DNA of 51,526 nucleotides, from the NCBI GenBank assembly GCA_002410325.1, contig DHRK01000030.1, positions 1,100-52,625 on the forward strand, read 5' to 3'. The stretch comes from Syntrophomonas sp. UBA5314 (GTDB lineage Bacteria > Bacillota > Syntrophomonadia > Syntrophomonadales > Syntrophomonadaceae). The stretch's first letter is position 1. Each line of letters begins with the position of its first letter. Made by a program: the position numbers and the translations under genes. A model generated the notes under the pieces. That model saw only the letters and a program-made list of their open reading frames with translations. It did not search any database and was not told the DNA's origin. Positions 39,988-49,071 of this stretch are shown piece after piece.

Positions 39988-40799
39988 CAGGCCGGCCCCC
40001 TTTCCGGCCCATCCGGACCGGTTATTATTACCCCATAGGCCAGCGTACTGTGGTGGCCGCCGACTATTTCGTCAATGCCCAGCCGCTCAAACTCCTGGCT
40101 GCCATGCCGCTCTTTTACGACCACCCGGCGGCGGGCAACCCGGCGGGCCTCAGCAATCACCTCAAGGCGGAGCGGTTCATGGTTGGCCAGTGAACGCAGA
40201 GGTGAGATAGCTGCGCTTTCTAAAACCGGCCGGCGAAACATGGGGTCAAAATAGACCACATCAAAAGCATCATCGGGGAGGTCCTTCAGATATGTATAAT
40301 GGTCGCAGTTTATCACCTGCACGCGCTGGATGGCTTCCTGCAGCCAGTCTGAATTGGCCCGATACATTTTCATCCCCCATTTTACGACCTGGGCGATGCC
40401 CGGAGCGGATTCCAGTCCCACCACCCGTCCCCGGGGCAGAAAATACGATGCCACGATACTGTCAGCTCCCAGGCCCACGGTGCAGTCCAGAAAGCCAAAA
40501 TCGGACTGCAATTGACAGGCCCGGACCAGCGGATCAGGCGTTTGCAACTTGCGGAAGGCCCCCAGGCGGACCCTGGCCACGCTGGGATGAAAAAAGAATT
40601 TTTCTTCTTCCCGGTAAAGCACCGGCCCCTGTTCCTCCCATATGATAACCGCATCGGCTGCGTAAGCACGGGCCAGTTTATCTAAACTGCGCCGCTCCCG
40701 GGGATAAAAAGCAAAACCGCTGTCCTCCAGAAATTCCTCCAGCCGGGGATCGGCTCCCGCATCCCGGTGGGAAGTGCTGACTATGATATTCATCTTCAC
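39987..40799 (-). CDS. Class I SAM-dependent methyltransferase (RsmJ/DUF548-like)
   Basis: The 270-residue protein has a Rossmann methyltransferase core: FGFLDCTVGLGADSIV (SAM motif I), VVGLESAPG (motif II) and DVVYFDPMFRRP (motif IV, DPMF as in RsmJ). An N-terminal extension of about 90 residues precedes it. RsmJ methylates 16S rRNA G1516; this shares the DPMF signature but is a Firmicute form. It overlaps mutL by four bases and miaA by one, so it is fully embedded in the operon. Substrate is uncertain. Confidence 0.78.
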   Translation of the reverse strand: MKMNIIVSTSHRDAGADPRLEEFLEDSGFAFYPRERRSLDKLARAYAADAVIIWEEQGPVLYREEEKFFFHPSVARVRLGAFRKLQTPDPLVRACQLQSDFGFLDCTVGLGADSIVASYFLPRGRVVGLESAPGIAQVVKWGMKMYRANSDWLQEAIQRVQVINCDHYTYLKDLPDDAFDVVYFDPMFRRPVLESAAISPLRSLANHEPLRLEVIAEARRVARRRVVVKERHGSQEFERLGIDEIVGGHHSTLAYGVIITGPDGPERGPA

Positions 40800-42514
40800 C
40801 TCTTAAACATTCTATCCAGCTCGTATTTGGAAAGCTTGATCATAGTAGGCCTTCCATGCGGGCAGAAGCGATAATCCGGCACCTTAAATAACTCTTGCAC
40901 GATATTGGTCATCTCGGCGGCCAGCAAAGAGGTACCGTTCTTAACCGCCTTCTTGCAGGCCATAGTGCTCAGCGCGGCATGCTCATAATCCTCGCGGTCT
41001 TTTTCCGGCAGATCGGCCAATTCCAGCAGAACTTCTATTTCCCGGCCTGCCAACAAGGAAGGCGCCTCGCGGATAAGCATGGAATTGGGGCCCAGCGGCT
41101 CCAACCGGAAACCAAGCTGCTCCAGTTTATCAAACCGGTTTTCCATGGCATTCATCTGCGCCCGGCTAAACTCAATCGCCAGGGGTATGGCCAGTATTTG
41201 TCCGGGCCTCTCTCCCATGGCGCTTTTCAAGCGTTGGTACATTACGCGTTCATGGGCGGCGTGTTGATCCACCATCCAGAGGGCCTGTTCCTTCTCCAAT
41301 ATAATATAGGAGTCCAGGCACTGGCCGATAATCCTGAATTCCTGGTCAGGCGGCATCCCGGCCTGACTCTCGTCAACGGCTGCCAGATCCGGAACCAGCC
41401 TTTCTTTAATAATGGTATCCTTCCAGAGAAAAGGTATACCCGGCTGAGTCTTTTCCACAGCCGGTCTTTCCGGCGCCGCCGGCCTATAATCAGCCGGCTG
41501 CCTATCCCGGGACGGCAAAATCGTGCCTACCCTCATCTCCCCCAGGGTCTCGCGCAGCCCGTCGACCAGGGTAGTAAAAACCCTTTTTTCATCGCGGAAA
41601 CGCACTTCATTCTTCTGGGGGTGTACGTTTACATCCACTTCATCTTCGGGCAGATTTAGATGAAGGATGGCCAGGGGCTGTTCTCGGGCCAGCAGCATTC
41701 CCTGGTAGGCCAGATCCAGGGCTTTAAATACCAGCGGACTTCTTACCGGCCGCCGGTTCACAAAAAACAGCTGGTTTTTACGGCTCTGGCGGTGTAGTTC
41801 GGCGGAAGAGATCAATCCCCGCAGGCCGTAACTGCCAAAGCTGCTATCCACCTCCAGCAGGTGCTGCCTCAACTCCCTGCTCCAAACCGTTAAAACCGCG
41901 TCAGAGAGACTTCCGTTGCCCGGAGTCTTGAAAAAAGTCCGTTTGTCGTTGCTGAAACCGAAAGAGACATCGGGCCGGGCCAGGGCATAGCGGCAGAGCA
42001 GATCATAGACCTGGTTGCCCTCGCTTACCGCGCTGCGCAGGAAGTTCTTCCGGGCCGGGGTGTTGAAAAACAGATCCTTGACAATGATTTTGGTGCCGGG
42101 CGGACCGGGCTGATGCTTGCTTTCGGCAACCTTTCCCCCAACCAGGCACATATAGAGCCCCGCTTCTTCTCCGCTGCGGGTAAAAACTTCCATCCGGGAA
42201 ACCGAAGCGATGCTGGGCAGGGCTTCCCCCCGGAAGCCCATAGTGCTTATCTGGAACAGGTCCTCTTCCCCACTGATTTTACTGGTGGCATGGCGGAGAA
42301 AAGCCAGGGGCAGGTCCGCTTCACTGATCCCCACCCCGTCGTCGCTTACCTCTATAGACTCTATGCCGCCGCCTGATATGCGGACATCAATGCGGGAAGC
42401 ACCTGCATCCAGGGAATTTTCCAGGAGTTCCTTGATCACTGAAGCCGGGCGTTCAACAACTTCACCAGCCGCGATCTTGTTTATTAGGCTCTCATCTAAA
42501 AGCTTGATGCTCAT
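40796..42514 (-). CDS. mutL: DNA mismatch repair protein MutL
   Basis: The 572-residue protein has the GHKL ATPase (residues 1 to about 330): EVVERPASVIKELLENSLDAG split here as ERPASVIKELLENS, then DDGVGI and GFRGEALPSI. The C-terminal domain has the endonuclease-type motif DQHAAHERVMYQ starting at Asp416. In most MutL endonucleases this motif ends in Glu; here residue 427 is Gln. The other nuclease motifs, ACKKAVKNG and CPHGRPTM, are present. It coordinates MutS with strand cleavage. It follows the HDAC-like gene by two bases. Confidence 0.96.
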   Translation of the reverse strand: MSIKLLDESLINKIAAGEVVERPASVIKELLENSLDAGASRIDVRISGGGIESIEVSDDGVGISEADLPLAFLRHATSKISGEEDLFQISTMGFRGEALPSIASVSRMEVFTRSGEEAGLYMCLVGGKVAESKHQPGPPGTKIIVKDLFFNTPARKNFLRSAVSEGNQVYDLLCRYALARPDVSFGFSNDKRTFFKTPGNGSLSDAVLTVWSRELRQHLLEVDSSFGSYGLRGLISSAELHRQSRKNQLFFVNRRPVRSPLVFKALDLAYQGMLLAREQPLAILHLNLPEDEVDVNVHPQKNEVRFRDEKRVFTTLVDGLRETLGEMRVGTILPSRDRQPADYRPAAPERPAVEKTQPGIPFLWKDTIIKERLVPDLAAVDESQAGMPPDQEFRIIGQCLDSYIILEKEQALWMVDQHAAHERVMYQRLKSAMGERPGQILAIPLAIEFSRAQMNAMENRFDKLEQLGFRLEPLGPNSMLIREAPSLLAGREIEVLLELADLPEKDREDYEHAALSTMACKKAVKNGTSLLAAEMTNIVQELFKVPDYRFCPHGRPTMIKLSKYELDRMFKR

Positions 42515-42516
42515 TT

Positions 42517-43863
42517 TTAAAGGATCGTCTCCTCACCGGTGGTCGTGTCCAAGCAGCGAAACTCGTCTTTGATCCGGTCCTGAAGGTATATATAATTGTA
42601 GATCGGCTTATCCTTCATATCCTGGTAGGATTTCCGGGCCTGTTCAGCGCAGCTCGGGCAGCAGGCCGCCGGCAGGGATACGCAGAACACCGAATAATAG
42701 CGGCCGTTTTTCTGGGTGGCCGAAGAGGATATGCGGCGGAATCCGCAGCAGTCTTTACAGAGCCTTAAGTCCAGCCTCTGCTCCTCATGCAGGTAATCGG
42801 TATCGTAGAAGACATTCTTCATGATGGTCTCGAATTCTTTGCCCTGACTGCGGTTTTTTTCCACCCTTTCCCCACGGGTGCGGAAGTTTTCCAATTGCTT
42901 GTTTACCAACGATTTAATGTACTGCATATTATTGGGAGACTCCTTAAACCGGGCCGGGTTGTAATCAGGCTCCCGGAGGTTGGAGAAGTCAATGCCGGCC
43001 ATGGCCATAATAATCCCCATGTTAATGTAGGGTAAAGCCGTCTCCACCGAATAACCGCCTTCCAAAACCGCTATGTCGGGGCGCAGTTTCTGGTTGAGTA
43101 CGGCGTAGCCCTGAGCGGTAAAGCTCATATTGGCCAGGGGATCGCTGTAATGATTGTCCTGACCGGCCGAGTTTATAACCAAATCCGGTTTGAATTCTTC
43201 CAGGATGGGCAGTACCAGATTATCCAGTATATAATGAATGCCCTCATCGGTGGTACGGGGAGCCATGGGAATGTTTATAGTGGTTCCATAGGCCAGCGGC
43301 CCGCCCAGTTCATCGGTAAATCCCGAACCGGGATAGAGGGTGCGTCCGTCCTGGTGAAAGGAAATAAAAAGGACGTCCGGATCGTGCCAGAATATCTCCT
43401 GAGTGCCATCCCCGTGATGGACATCGGTGTCCACAATCGCTATTCTTTTCAAGCCGTGCTTCTGGCGCAGGTATTCCACCATAACCGCTTCATTGTTTAT
43501 GTCACAGAAGCCCCGGTTGCCATGGCATACGGTCATGGCATGATGCCCGGGCGGCCTTATGATGGCAAAGGCGTTTTGCACTTCCCCGTTCATGAAGGCA
43601 TCCGCCATGACCAGGGCTGAACCGGCCGATACCAAATGGGCCTGGGTGACCCTGGTCTCCACGTCGGGAACACAAAAATGCACCCGGGATATCTCCTTGG
43701 CGGTGGCCAGACGGGGATGATATTCCCTGATCTGCGGCAGATCCATAATCCCTTCTTCAAATATCTGATCCCGGGTATAAAGCAGCCGCTCCTCCCTTTC
43801 CGGGTGGGTCGGGCTTATCGCCCAGTCAAAGGCCGGGAAAAAAAGCACTCCGGTCGGTTTCAT
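42517..43863 (-). CDS. Histone-deacetylase-family deacetylase with Cys-rich tail
   Basis: The 448-residue protein has the arginase-like deacetylase core (1 to about 320). The active-site blocks are RPPGHHA, DTDVHHGDGTQ, NSAGQDNH and LEGGYS, which give two catalytic His, zinc Asp/His/Asp and the Tyr. Bacterial members deacetylate acetylpolyamines, acetoin-related substrates or acetyl-lysine. From about residue 365 a tail with CKDCC and CCPSC resembles a zinc-binding module, unusual for the family. It overlaps the hydantoinase-like gene by four bases and precedes mutL by two, so all are one operon. The substrate is unknown. Confidence 0.87.
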   Translation of the reverse strand: MKPTGVLFFPAFDWAISPTHPEREERLLYTRDQIFEEGIMDLPQIREYHPRLATAKEISRVHFCVPDVETRVTQAHLVSAGSALVMADAFMNGEVQNAFAIIRPPGHHAMTVCHGNRGFCDINNEAVMVEYLRQKHGLKRIAIVDTDVHHGDGTQEIFWHDPDVLFISFHQDGRTLYPGSGFTDELGGPLAYGTTINIPMAPRTTDEGIHYILDNLVLPILEEFKPDLVINSAGQDNHYSDPLANMSFTAQGYAVLNQKLRPDIAVLEGGYSVETALPYINMGIIMAMAGIDFSNLREPDYNPARFKESPNNMQYIKSLVNKQLENFRTRGERVEKNRSQGKEFETIMKNVFYDTDYLHEEQRLDLRLCKDCCGFRRISSSATQKNGRYYSVFCVSLPAACCPSCAEQARKSYQDMKDKPIYNYIYLQDRIKDEFRCLDTTTGEETIL

Positions 43864-45536
43864 TCCGTCACCCCCTCGTATTCGGGTATAAAGCCGGGAG
43901 CGATCTGAATTCCCACATCAAACAGCCGGCCGGCTCTATCCCAGCCGCGAATTACGTTAAACTGCTCTTCCAGATAGAACTGGCCTTGATCCGCGTAGCC
44001 TTTCATGCCCCGCTTTTTTCCGATTTCCGCCAGGTACTTGCTGGCCAGCTCCTTGGCATCCTGCAGCTGGAAATTGCGCTGGGTCACTTCTCCCCGAAGT
44101 CCTCCCGGCGACACGGTATATACACCGTTTTGGGTGTCAACATGCACCTCGACCGCCAGGGTCGGTCTGACCAGAGCCGCTCCCACCGCATTGGCCACCG
44201 GTGAGTAGCGGTGCAGGAAGTGCCCTACATCAAGCTCCCGGGCCAAAAGAGGAATGATGGCTGGTGCCGCCGCACCTATGCCGATGACCCGGTGCAGGAC
44301 AAAAGACTTTTTATTGATGACTTCCCAGACCTTGTAGGCCGGTTCATTCTCCCACTGGGTGAACATGTACACGATGCTGCGGGTAAGCTGCTGGATCACA
44401 TTATTGACGATGCGCTGGCAAAGCTCGCCGATTTCCGTGCCCAACTGCCCGGCCACCTCCTGCAAACCGGCCCGGGAAGCCTGTGCATCACCCAGGCCGA
44501 GTTCTAAAAGCACGCTGAAGGCGTCGGTTACGGTGGGGCTTACACCCCCGAAACAGGCCGCCACATCCCGGCGCATGGGCCCGATTTTAAGCTCCTGGTT
44601 CTCCACCCAAATCGTGCTGTCTCCACCCAGGGGAATAGAGTCGATGGCAAATGAATTCACGTGGGTGAGATGTCCCCTGATCAACGCTCCCCGGGAAGCA
44701 TAGAGCGGTTCGCCTTCAATGAGCAAGGATATATCAGTGGTGGTTCCACCGATGTCCACGACCACTGAATTGGCCTTTTCCCGGGTCAGGGCGACCGCTC
44801 CCATGGTGCTGGCAGCCGGGCCGGAAAAGACCGTTTCACAGGGTTGTTTCCGGCTGGCCTCCAGGGTCATGGTTCCTCCATCGGCTTTCAAGATGTGCAG
44901 TTCACTGCCCGGAGCCCGGTCCTTGACCGCCTTTTCGATTTCATCAGCAAAGCGGTTCCACTCGCTCAAGGTCATGGCCGTATAATAACAGGTTACCGCC
45001 CGGCGCGGGAAATTCAAGCGTCCCGATATTTCATTGCTTATACAAACCTGCATATCAGGATACCGGTTGTTGATGATATCCCTGACCATCCTTTCGTGAA
45101 GATCGTTGCGGTTGGAAAACTTGCCGGCCACGGCCACCCGTTTTATCCCCAGGGCGTCAATCTCAGCCAGAGCCTGATCGACTTCTTTTTTATCCGGACG
45201 TTCAATCTCCCGGCCGCGAAAATCGATGCCGCCCTTCAAGATCCAGGTGTCGGGGCTGATCCGGTAGGCCGAATAAGGCAGCCCGCTGCCCGGTATCAAA
45301 AGAAGGGCGGTTCTCTCACCCTGGCCGGTAGCCAGGGCGTTGGTTACCAGGGTGGTGCTCAGCACGATTCGCCTGACCGGTTTAGCTGCATGGGCCAATA
45401 ATTCGTCCAAAACCTCCAACAGGGTCTTCTGCAGGTTGGTTTCGTCGGTGATCTGCTTCACGCTGCGCAAGACCGAACTTCCCGAAAAAAGTACTCCATC
45501 CGTAAAAGTACCGCCCACATCAATGCCAATTAACAT
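43860..45536 (-). CDS. Hydantoinase/oxoprolinase-family protein (HyuA-like)
   Basis: The ATG at 45536 follows GGAGGTG and begins MLIGIDVGGTFTDG, the ASKHA-type ATP motif of HyuA; a GTG at 45551 overlaps the ribosome site. The 558-residue product also has VFSGPAASTMGA, VVDIGGTTTDISL and PLGGDSTIW. The family hydrolyses hydantoins, oxoproline or acts as ATP-dependent carboxylase subunits, typically with a HyuB partner. No hyuB is present, so the reaction is uncertain. It overlaps the HDAC-like gene and lies 98 bp after mutS. Confidence 0.87.
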   Translation of the reverse strand: MLIGIDVGGTFTDGVLFSGSSVLRSVKQITDETNLQKTLLEVLDELLAHAAKPVRRIVLSTTLVTNALATGQGERTALLLIPGSGLPYSAYRISPDTWILKGGIDFRGREIERPDKKEVDQALAEIDALGIKRVAVAGKFSNRNDLHERMVRDIINNRYPDMQVCISNEISGRLNFPRRAVTCYYTAMTLSEWNRFADEIEKAVKDRAPGSELHILKADGGTMTLEASRKQPCETVFSGPAASTMGAVALTREKANSVVVDIGGTTTDISLLIEGEPLYASRGALIRGHLTHVNSFAIDSIPLGGDSTIWVENQELKIGPMRRDVAACFGGVSPTVTDAFSVLLELGLGDAQASRAGLQEVAGQLGTEIGELCQRIVNNVIQQLTRSIVYMFTQWENEPAYKVWEVINKKSFVLHRVIGIGAAAPAIIPLLARELDVGHFLHRYSPVANAVGAALVRPTLAVEVHVDTQNGVYTVSPGGLRGEVTQRNFQLQDAKELASKYLAEIGKKRGMKGYADQGQFYLEEQFNVIRGWDRAGRLFDVGIQIAPGFIPEYEGVTE

Positions 45537-45634
45537 TAATATCACCTCCACAAATGACCTATACCGTATTTCACCTAAATATAGGTTCGATGCCAGCTGT
45601 CAGACATGTTAAACGGACATTCCGAACAAATAAG

Positions 45635-48202
45635 TTAGATCAGTTCCTTCCATTTGTATAGTATACCCAGAGCCTCGCGAGGGCTTAGCGAATCCAGATC
45701 CAAACCGCGCAGTTCTGTTTCCACCACGCTGTCCACGCCAAAAAGAAGCGGCTGCTCCAAAACGGCTGGCTTCTTAACAGCCTGATCCGCCTTTTCCAAG
45801 CCCTGCAGTATTTCTGCGGCCCGGAGTATGACCCTGGCCGGTATACCGGCCAGCTGTGCCACGTGCAAACCGTAGCTTTTATCAGCCCGGCCGGACAGCA
45901 CTTTCTTTAAGAATACTACATTATCACCGGTTTCTTTAACTGAAACGCAAAGATTAAATATCCCCGGTAAACGTTCCTCCAGATCGGTCAGTTCATGATA
46001 ATGGGTGGCAAACAGCGTTTTGGCCTTGATGTTTTGAGCTATGTATTCACTGACCGCCTGGGCCACGCTCAAACCGTCATAGGTGCTGGTTCCCCGGCCG
46101 ATTTCGTCCAGGATGATCAGGCTGTTGTCCCGGGCGTTGTTCAGTATATTGGCCACTTCCAGCATCTCAACCATGAAGGTGCTCTGCCCGGCGGCCAGAT
46201 CGTCGGCCGCTCCCACCCTGGTAAATACCCGATCAACCAGGCCGATGCCGGCCTGGTCGGCCGGCACGAAGCTGCCCATCTGGGCCATCAAAACCAGGAG
46301 AGCGGTCTGGCGCATAAAGGTGCTCTTTCCCCCCATATTGGGTCCGGTGATAAAAGCAAAGCGGTGTCCGCTTCCGTCCATATATAGATCGTTGGGAATA
46401 AAGCGCAGGGCTCCCAACGACTTCTCAACCACCGGGTGGCGCCCTCCCTGTATGGAAATTACCCCGCTTTCATCCACCCGGGGTCTGACATAATCGTTGT
46501 AAAAAGCCACCTGGGCCAGCGAACACAGGGCGTCCAGGGAGGCGATCATCCTGGCGCTGGTTAAAATCCGGGCTATATGCTCCCCCAGATGGCGCCTTAG
46601 GCGGTCGAATTCTTCATATTCCAGGGCATATAGACGATCGCGGGCCCCGAGGATCTTTTCCTCGTAGTTTTTTAATTCCTCATTGATAAAGCGCTCCGTA
46701 TTGACCAGGGTCTGCTTGCGGTGGTAATCAGGGGGTACCATCCCCAGATTGGATTTGCTTACTTCAATAAAGTACCCAAAAACCTTGTTGAATCCTACCT
46801 TTAAATACTTGATGCCGGTGCGCTGTTTTTCCCGGCCTTCAAAATCCACCAGCCAGGCCGAACCCTGGCGGGACAAGCTACGCAGTTCATCGATCTCGGG
46901 GTTGAAGCCGCTTTTAATCACATCTCCTTCCCGGGGAGACAAGGGGGCTTCCTCGCTGATGGAGGCAGCCACCAGTTCATGTAAATCAGCCAGCGTATCC
47001 ATTTTCCCCGCTTCCTGCAACAGGCCAGAGCTGCCTGACTCAAGTAGTCTCTGTATATCCGGCAGCACTGAGGTGGATCTGCCAAAAGCCAGTAAATCCC
47101 GGGGACTGGCGGTCTGGCTGGCTATGCGCGATGCCAGGCGTTCCAAATCGTACACCGAGTCCAGGGTTTTGGCCAATTGTTGGCGCATATCCAGGTTGTC
47201 TTTCAATTCTTCAACTGCATCCAGGCGTTTTTCAATGGGCTGAAGCTCCTTCAAAGGCTGCTCCACCCACTGGCGCAGCATGCGTTTGCCCATGGCGGTT
47301 GAACATCGATCGAGAATGGAGAGCAGGGAACCCTCACGCTTCCCTTCCCGGATGGTTACAGCCAGTTCCAGGTTGCGCCGGGTTGAACTATCCATCTCCA
47401 AAAAGCCATCCGGATTATAGGTGCCAAGGCTCAACATATGCGAAAGGCTTCCTTTTTGGGTGTCCTGCAGGTAGTCGATAATCAATGCCGCGGCCCGGAT
47501 GGCCAGGGGTTTTTCCTGTATGCCGAACCCCTCCAGGGAGCTAACTTTAAAATGACCGGTCAGGATCCTCCCGGCTTCCTCCAGGGAATACCGGGGCAGC
47601 TTTTGCCCGCTTATCAAGGCCGTTCCCCAGCGCTGCCCTTCGTCAAACAACCCGGTCCAGTCCGACCACTCGGGCACCAGGCACTCCGAAGGGGCCAGGC
47701 GCTGCAATTCGCTTTCCAGCAAGGCGAGGCTTCGTTCACCGTGCAGTTCCAGAACCTTGAACTCGCCGGTTGATATATCGGCATAGGCCAGCCCAATGCC
47801 CGCCTCATCCTTTATGACCGCCGCCAGGTAATTGTTCCGCTGTTCATCCAGCATGAATTCTTCTAAAACGGTTCCGGGAGTCACGATCCTGGTTACGGCT
47901 CGCTTGACCAATCCTTTGGTTTCTTTGGGGTCCTCAACTTGCTCGCAAACCGCTACTTTGTATCCTCTATTGATCAATCGGGCAATATAGTTGCCCGACG
48001 AATGATAGGGTACGCCGCACATGGGAATCTTGCCATTCCCGCCGTCACGAGCGGTCAAGACTATCTCCAATTCCCGGCTGGCTACTTCGGCGTCTTCAAA
48101 AAACATCTCGTAGAAGTCGCCCAGGCGAAAAAAAAGAATGGCGTCATGGTGCTGGGCTTTGATCTCCCGGTACTGTTCCATCATTGGTGTATTGCGGGTC
48201 AC
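45635..48202 (-). CDS. mutS: DNA mismatch repair protein MutS
   Basis: The 855-residue protein is full length. RLGDFYEMFFEDA holds the Phe-X-Glu mismatch reader. ITGPNMGGKSTFMRQTA is the P-loop, DEIGRGTSTYDG is Walker B and FATHYHELTDLEERL is the signature His loop. It recognises mismatches and recruits MutL. It is the first gene of the mutS-to-hfq minus-strand run. The intergenic stretch upstream is occupied by element C. Confidence 0.98.
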   Translation of the reverse strand: MTRNTPMMEQYREIKAQHHDAILFFRLGDFYEMFFEDAEVASRELEIVLTARDGGNGKIPMCGVPYHSSGNYIARLINRGYKVAVCEQVEDPKETKGLVKRAVTRIVTPGTVLEEFMLDEQRNNYLAAVIKDEAGIGLAYADISTGEFKVLELHGERSLALLESELQRLAPSECLVPEWSDWTGLFDEGQRWGTALISGQKLPRYSLEEAGRILTGHFKVSSLEGFGIQEKPLAIRAAALIIDYLQDTQKGSLSHMLSLGTYNPDGFLEMDSSTRRNLELAVTIREGKREGSLLSILDRCSTAMGKRMLRQWVEQPLKELQPIEKRLDAVEELKDNLDMRQQLAKTLDSVYDLERLASRIASQTASPRDLLAFGRSTSVLPDIQRLLESGSSGLLQEAGKMDTLADLHELVAASISEEAPLSPREGDVIKSGFNPEIDELRSLSRQGSAWLVDFEGREKQRTGIKYLKVGFNKVFGYFIEVSKSNLGMVPPDYHRKQTLVNTERFINEELKNYEEKILGARDRLYALEYEEFDRLRRHLGEHIARILTSARMIASLDALCSLAQVAFYNDYVRPRVDESGVISIQGGRHPVVEKSLGALRFIPNDLYMDGSGHRFAFITGPNMGGKSTFMRQTALLVLMAQMGSFVPADQAGIGLVDRVFTRVGAADDLAAGQSTFMVEMLEVANILNNARDNSLIILDEIGRGTSTYDGLSVAQAVSEYIAQNIKAKTLFATHYHELTDLEERLPGIFNLCVSVKETGDNVVFLKKVLSGRADKSYGLHVAQLAGIPARVILRAAEILQGLEKADQAVKKPAVLEQPLLFGVDSVVETELRGLDLDSLSPREALGILYKWKELI

Positions 48203-48249
48203 TCACTTCATCCTTCCATCTATATCAGAACGGCCGGGTACACCCGGCC

Positions 48250-48518
48250 CCAGAGCGTCGACAAAAGTACCACGGGCACTACACATGCTCCCTACGGTCG
48301 CAATCAAGGTTGCGAATAGCTGCGTTGCTCGACAGTTCTGCTCAATCAACGTATTAATGTACGCCTCAATCGCAGGACTATCTCGCGCCTTGCTCTTCAC
48401 AACATTAATAATGTGGGAAGCGCAGCGGAGCGTAAATCGTGGTGCCTGGATGGTGCAACCTTAATTGCGACCACCGGGAGCATATGTGGTGCCCGTGGTA
48501 CTTCCGTCGACGCTCTGG
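48250..48518. repeat. 269-bp element C with 62-nt terminal inverted repeats
   Basis: The ends (48250-48311 and 48457-48518) are inverted repeats matching at 54 of 62 positions. Both start CCAGAGCGTCGAC. The interior has the 89-nt core (48312-48400) shared with element B. Within it GACAGTTCTGC pairs with GCAGGACTATC, and CGTAT-TAAT-GTACG forms the inner hairpin. No long open frame lies within it; it sits between the mutS and cadC genes. It could be a non-autonomous mobile element or an RNA-coding repeat. Confidence 0.85.
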
Positions 48519-48625
48519 CTAATATGGGTCTTAGTCCAACATTTTTATATTCTGTTTATCCGATCCAAAATCCTGCCCCTGGAACATTACAGACGGCTTC
48601 ATTAATATGGTTCATACCCCCTGGA

Positions 48626-48678
48626 TTGACAGTATGTTCCGCTGAATTTATAATACATATGAACATATATTCATATGT
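48626..48678 (+). promoter_or_regulatory. cadC promoter and operator
   Basis: TTGACA (48626-48631), 17 bp and TATAAT (48649-48654) form a perfect promoter. A 24-bp operator (48655-48678), ACATATGAA-CATATA-TTCATATGT, has 9-bp perfect arms and overlaps the start site. It matches the usual ArsR/CadC-type operator. Confidence 0.88.
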
Positions 48679-48694
48679 ACAGAGAGGTATATAT

Positions 48695-49054
48695 ATGGAC
48701 CATGATTTTGAGGAGCGCTGTGAGACCCATTGCGTTCATCAGGATAAAGTCATAGCAGCAAAAAGACAGATGTGCGGTTTGGGAGACCCGGTCCGCCTCG
48801 CGGAGTTGTTCAAAACCATGGGCGACCCCACCCGCCTGCGCATCATATACGCCTTGATGAATCAGGAGTTGTGCGTGTGCGATCTGGCCGCGGTTACCGG
48901 AGCGTCAGAATCGGCTGTGTCTCACCAGCTTCGCCGGCTGCGTCAGCAGCAGCTGGTCAAATATCGCCGCGAAGGGAAAATGCTGTATTACAGCCTGCAG
49001 GATAATCATGTAATGGTCTTGATGAAGCAGGGTTTGGAGCATATCAACGAATAG
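48695..49054 (+). CDS. cadC: CadC/ArsR-type metal-sensing repressor
   Basis: The ATG at 48695 follows AGAGAGG; a longer frame runs through element C and is rejected. The 119-residue product has Cys9 and Cys13 (ERCETHCVH) and ELCVCDLA with Cys60 and Cys62, the four thiolates that bind Cd/Pb in CadC. The winged helix ASESAVSHQLRRLRQQQLV and wing VKYRREGKMLYY follow. Metal binding should release the palindromic operator just upstream. cadA follows 17 bp later. Confidence 0.92.
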   Translation: MDHDFEERCETHCVHQDKVIAAKRQMCGLGDPVRLAELFKTMGDPTRLRIIYALMNQELCVCDLAAVTGASESAVSHQLRRLRQQQLVKYRREGKMLYYSLQDNHVMVLMKQGLEHINE

Positions 49055-49071
49055 AGTGGAGGCTTTATGAC

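Noticed and set aside
48413..48694. Extended start of cadC upstream of 48695
   Set aside because: It runs through element C and the promoter/operator, and the family start with ribosome site is at 48695.
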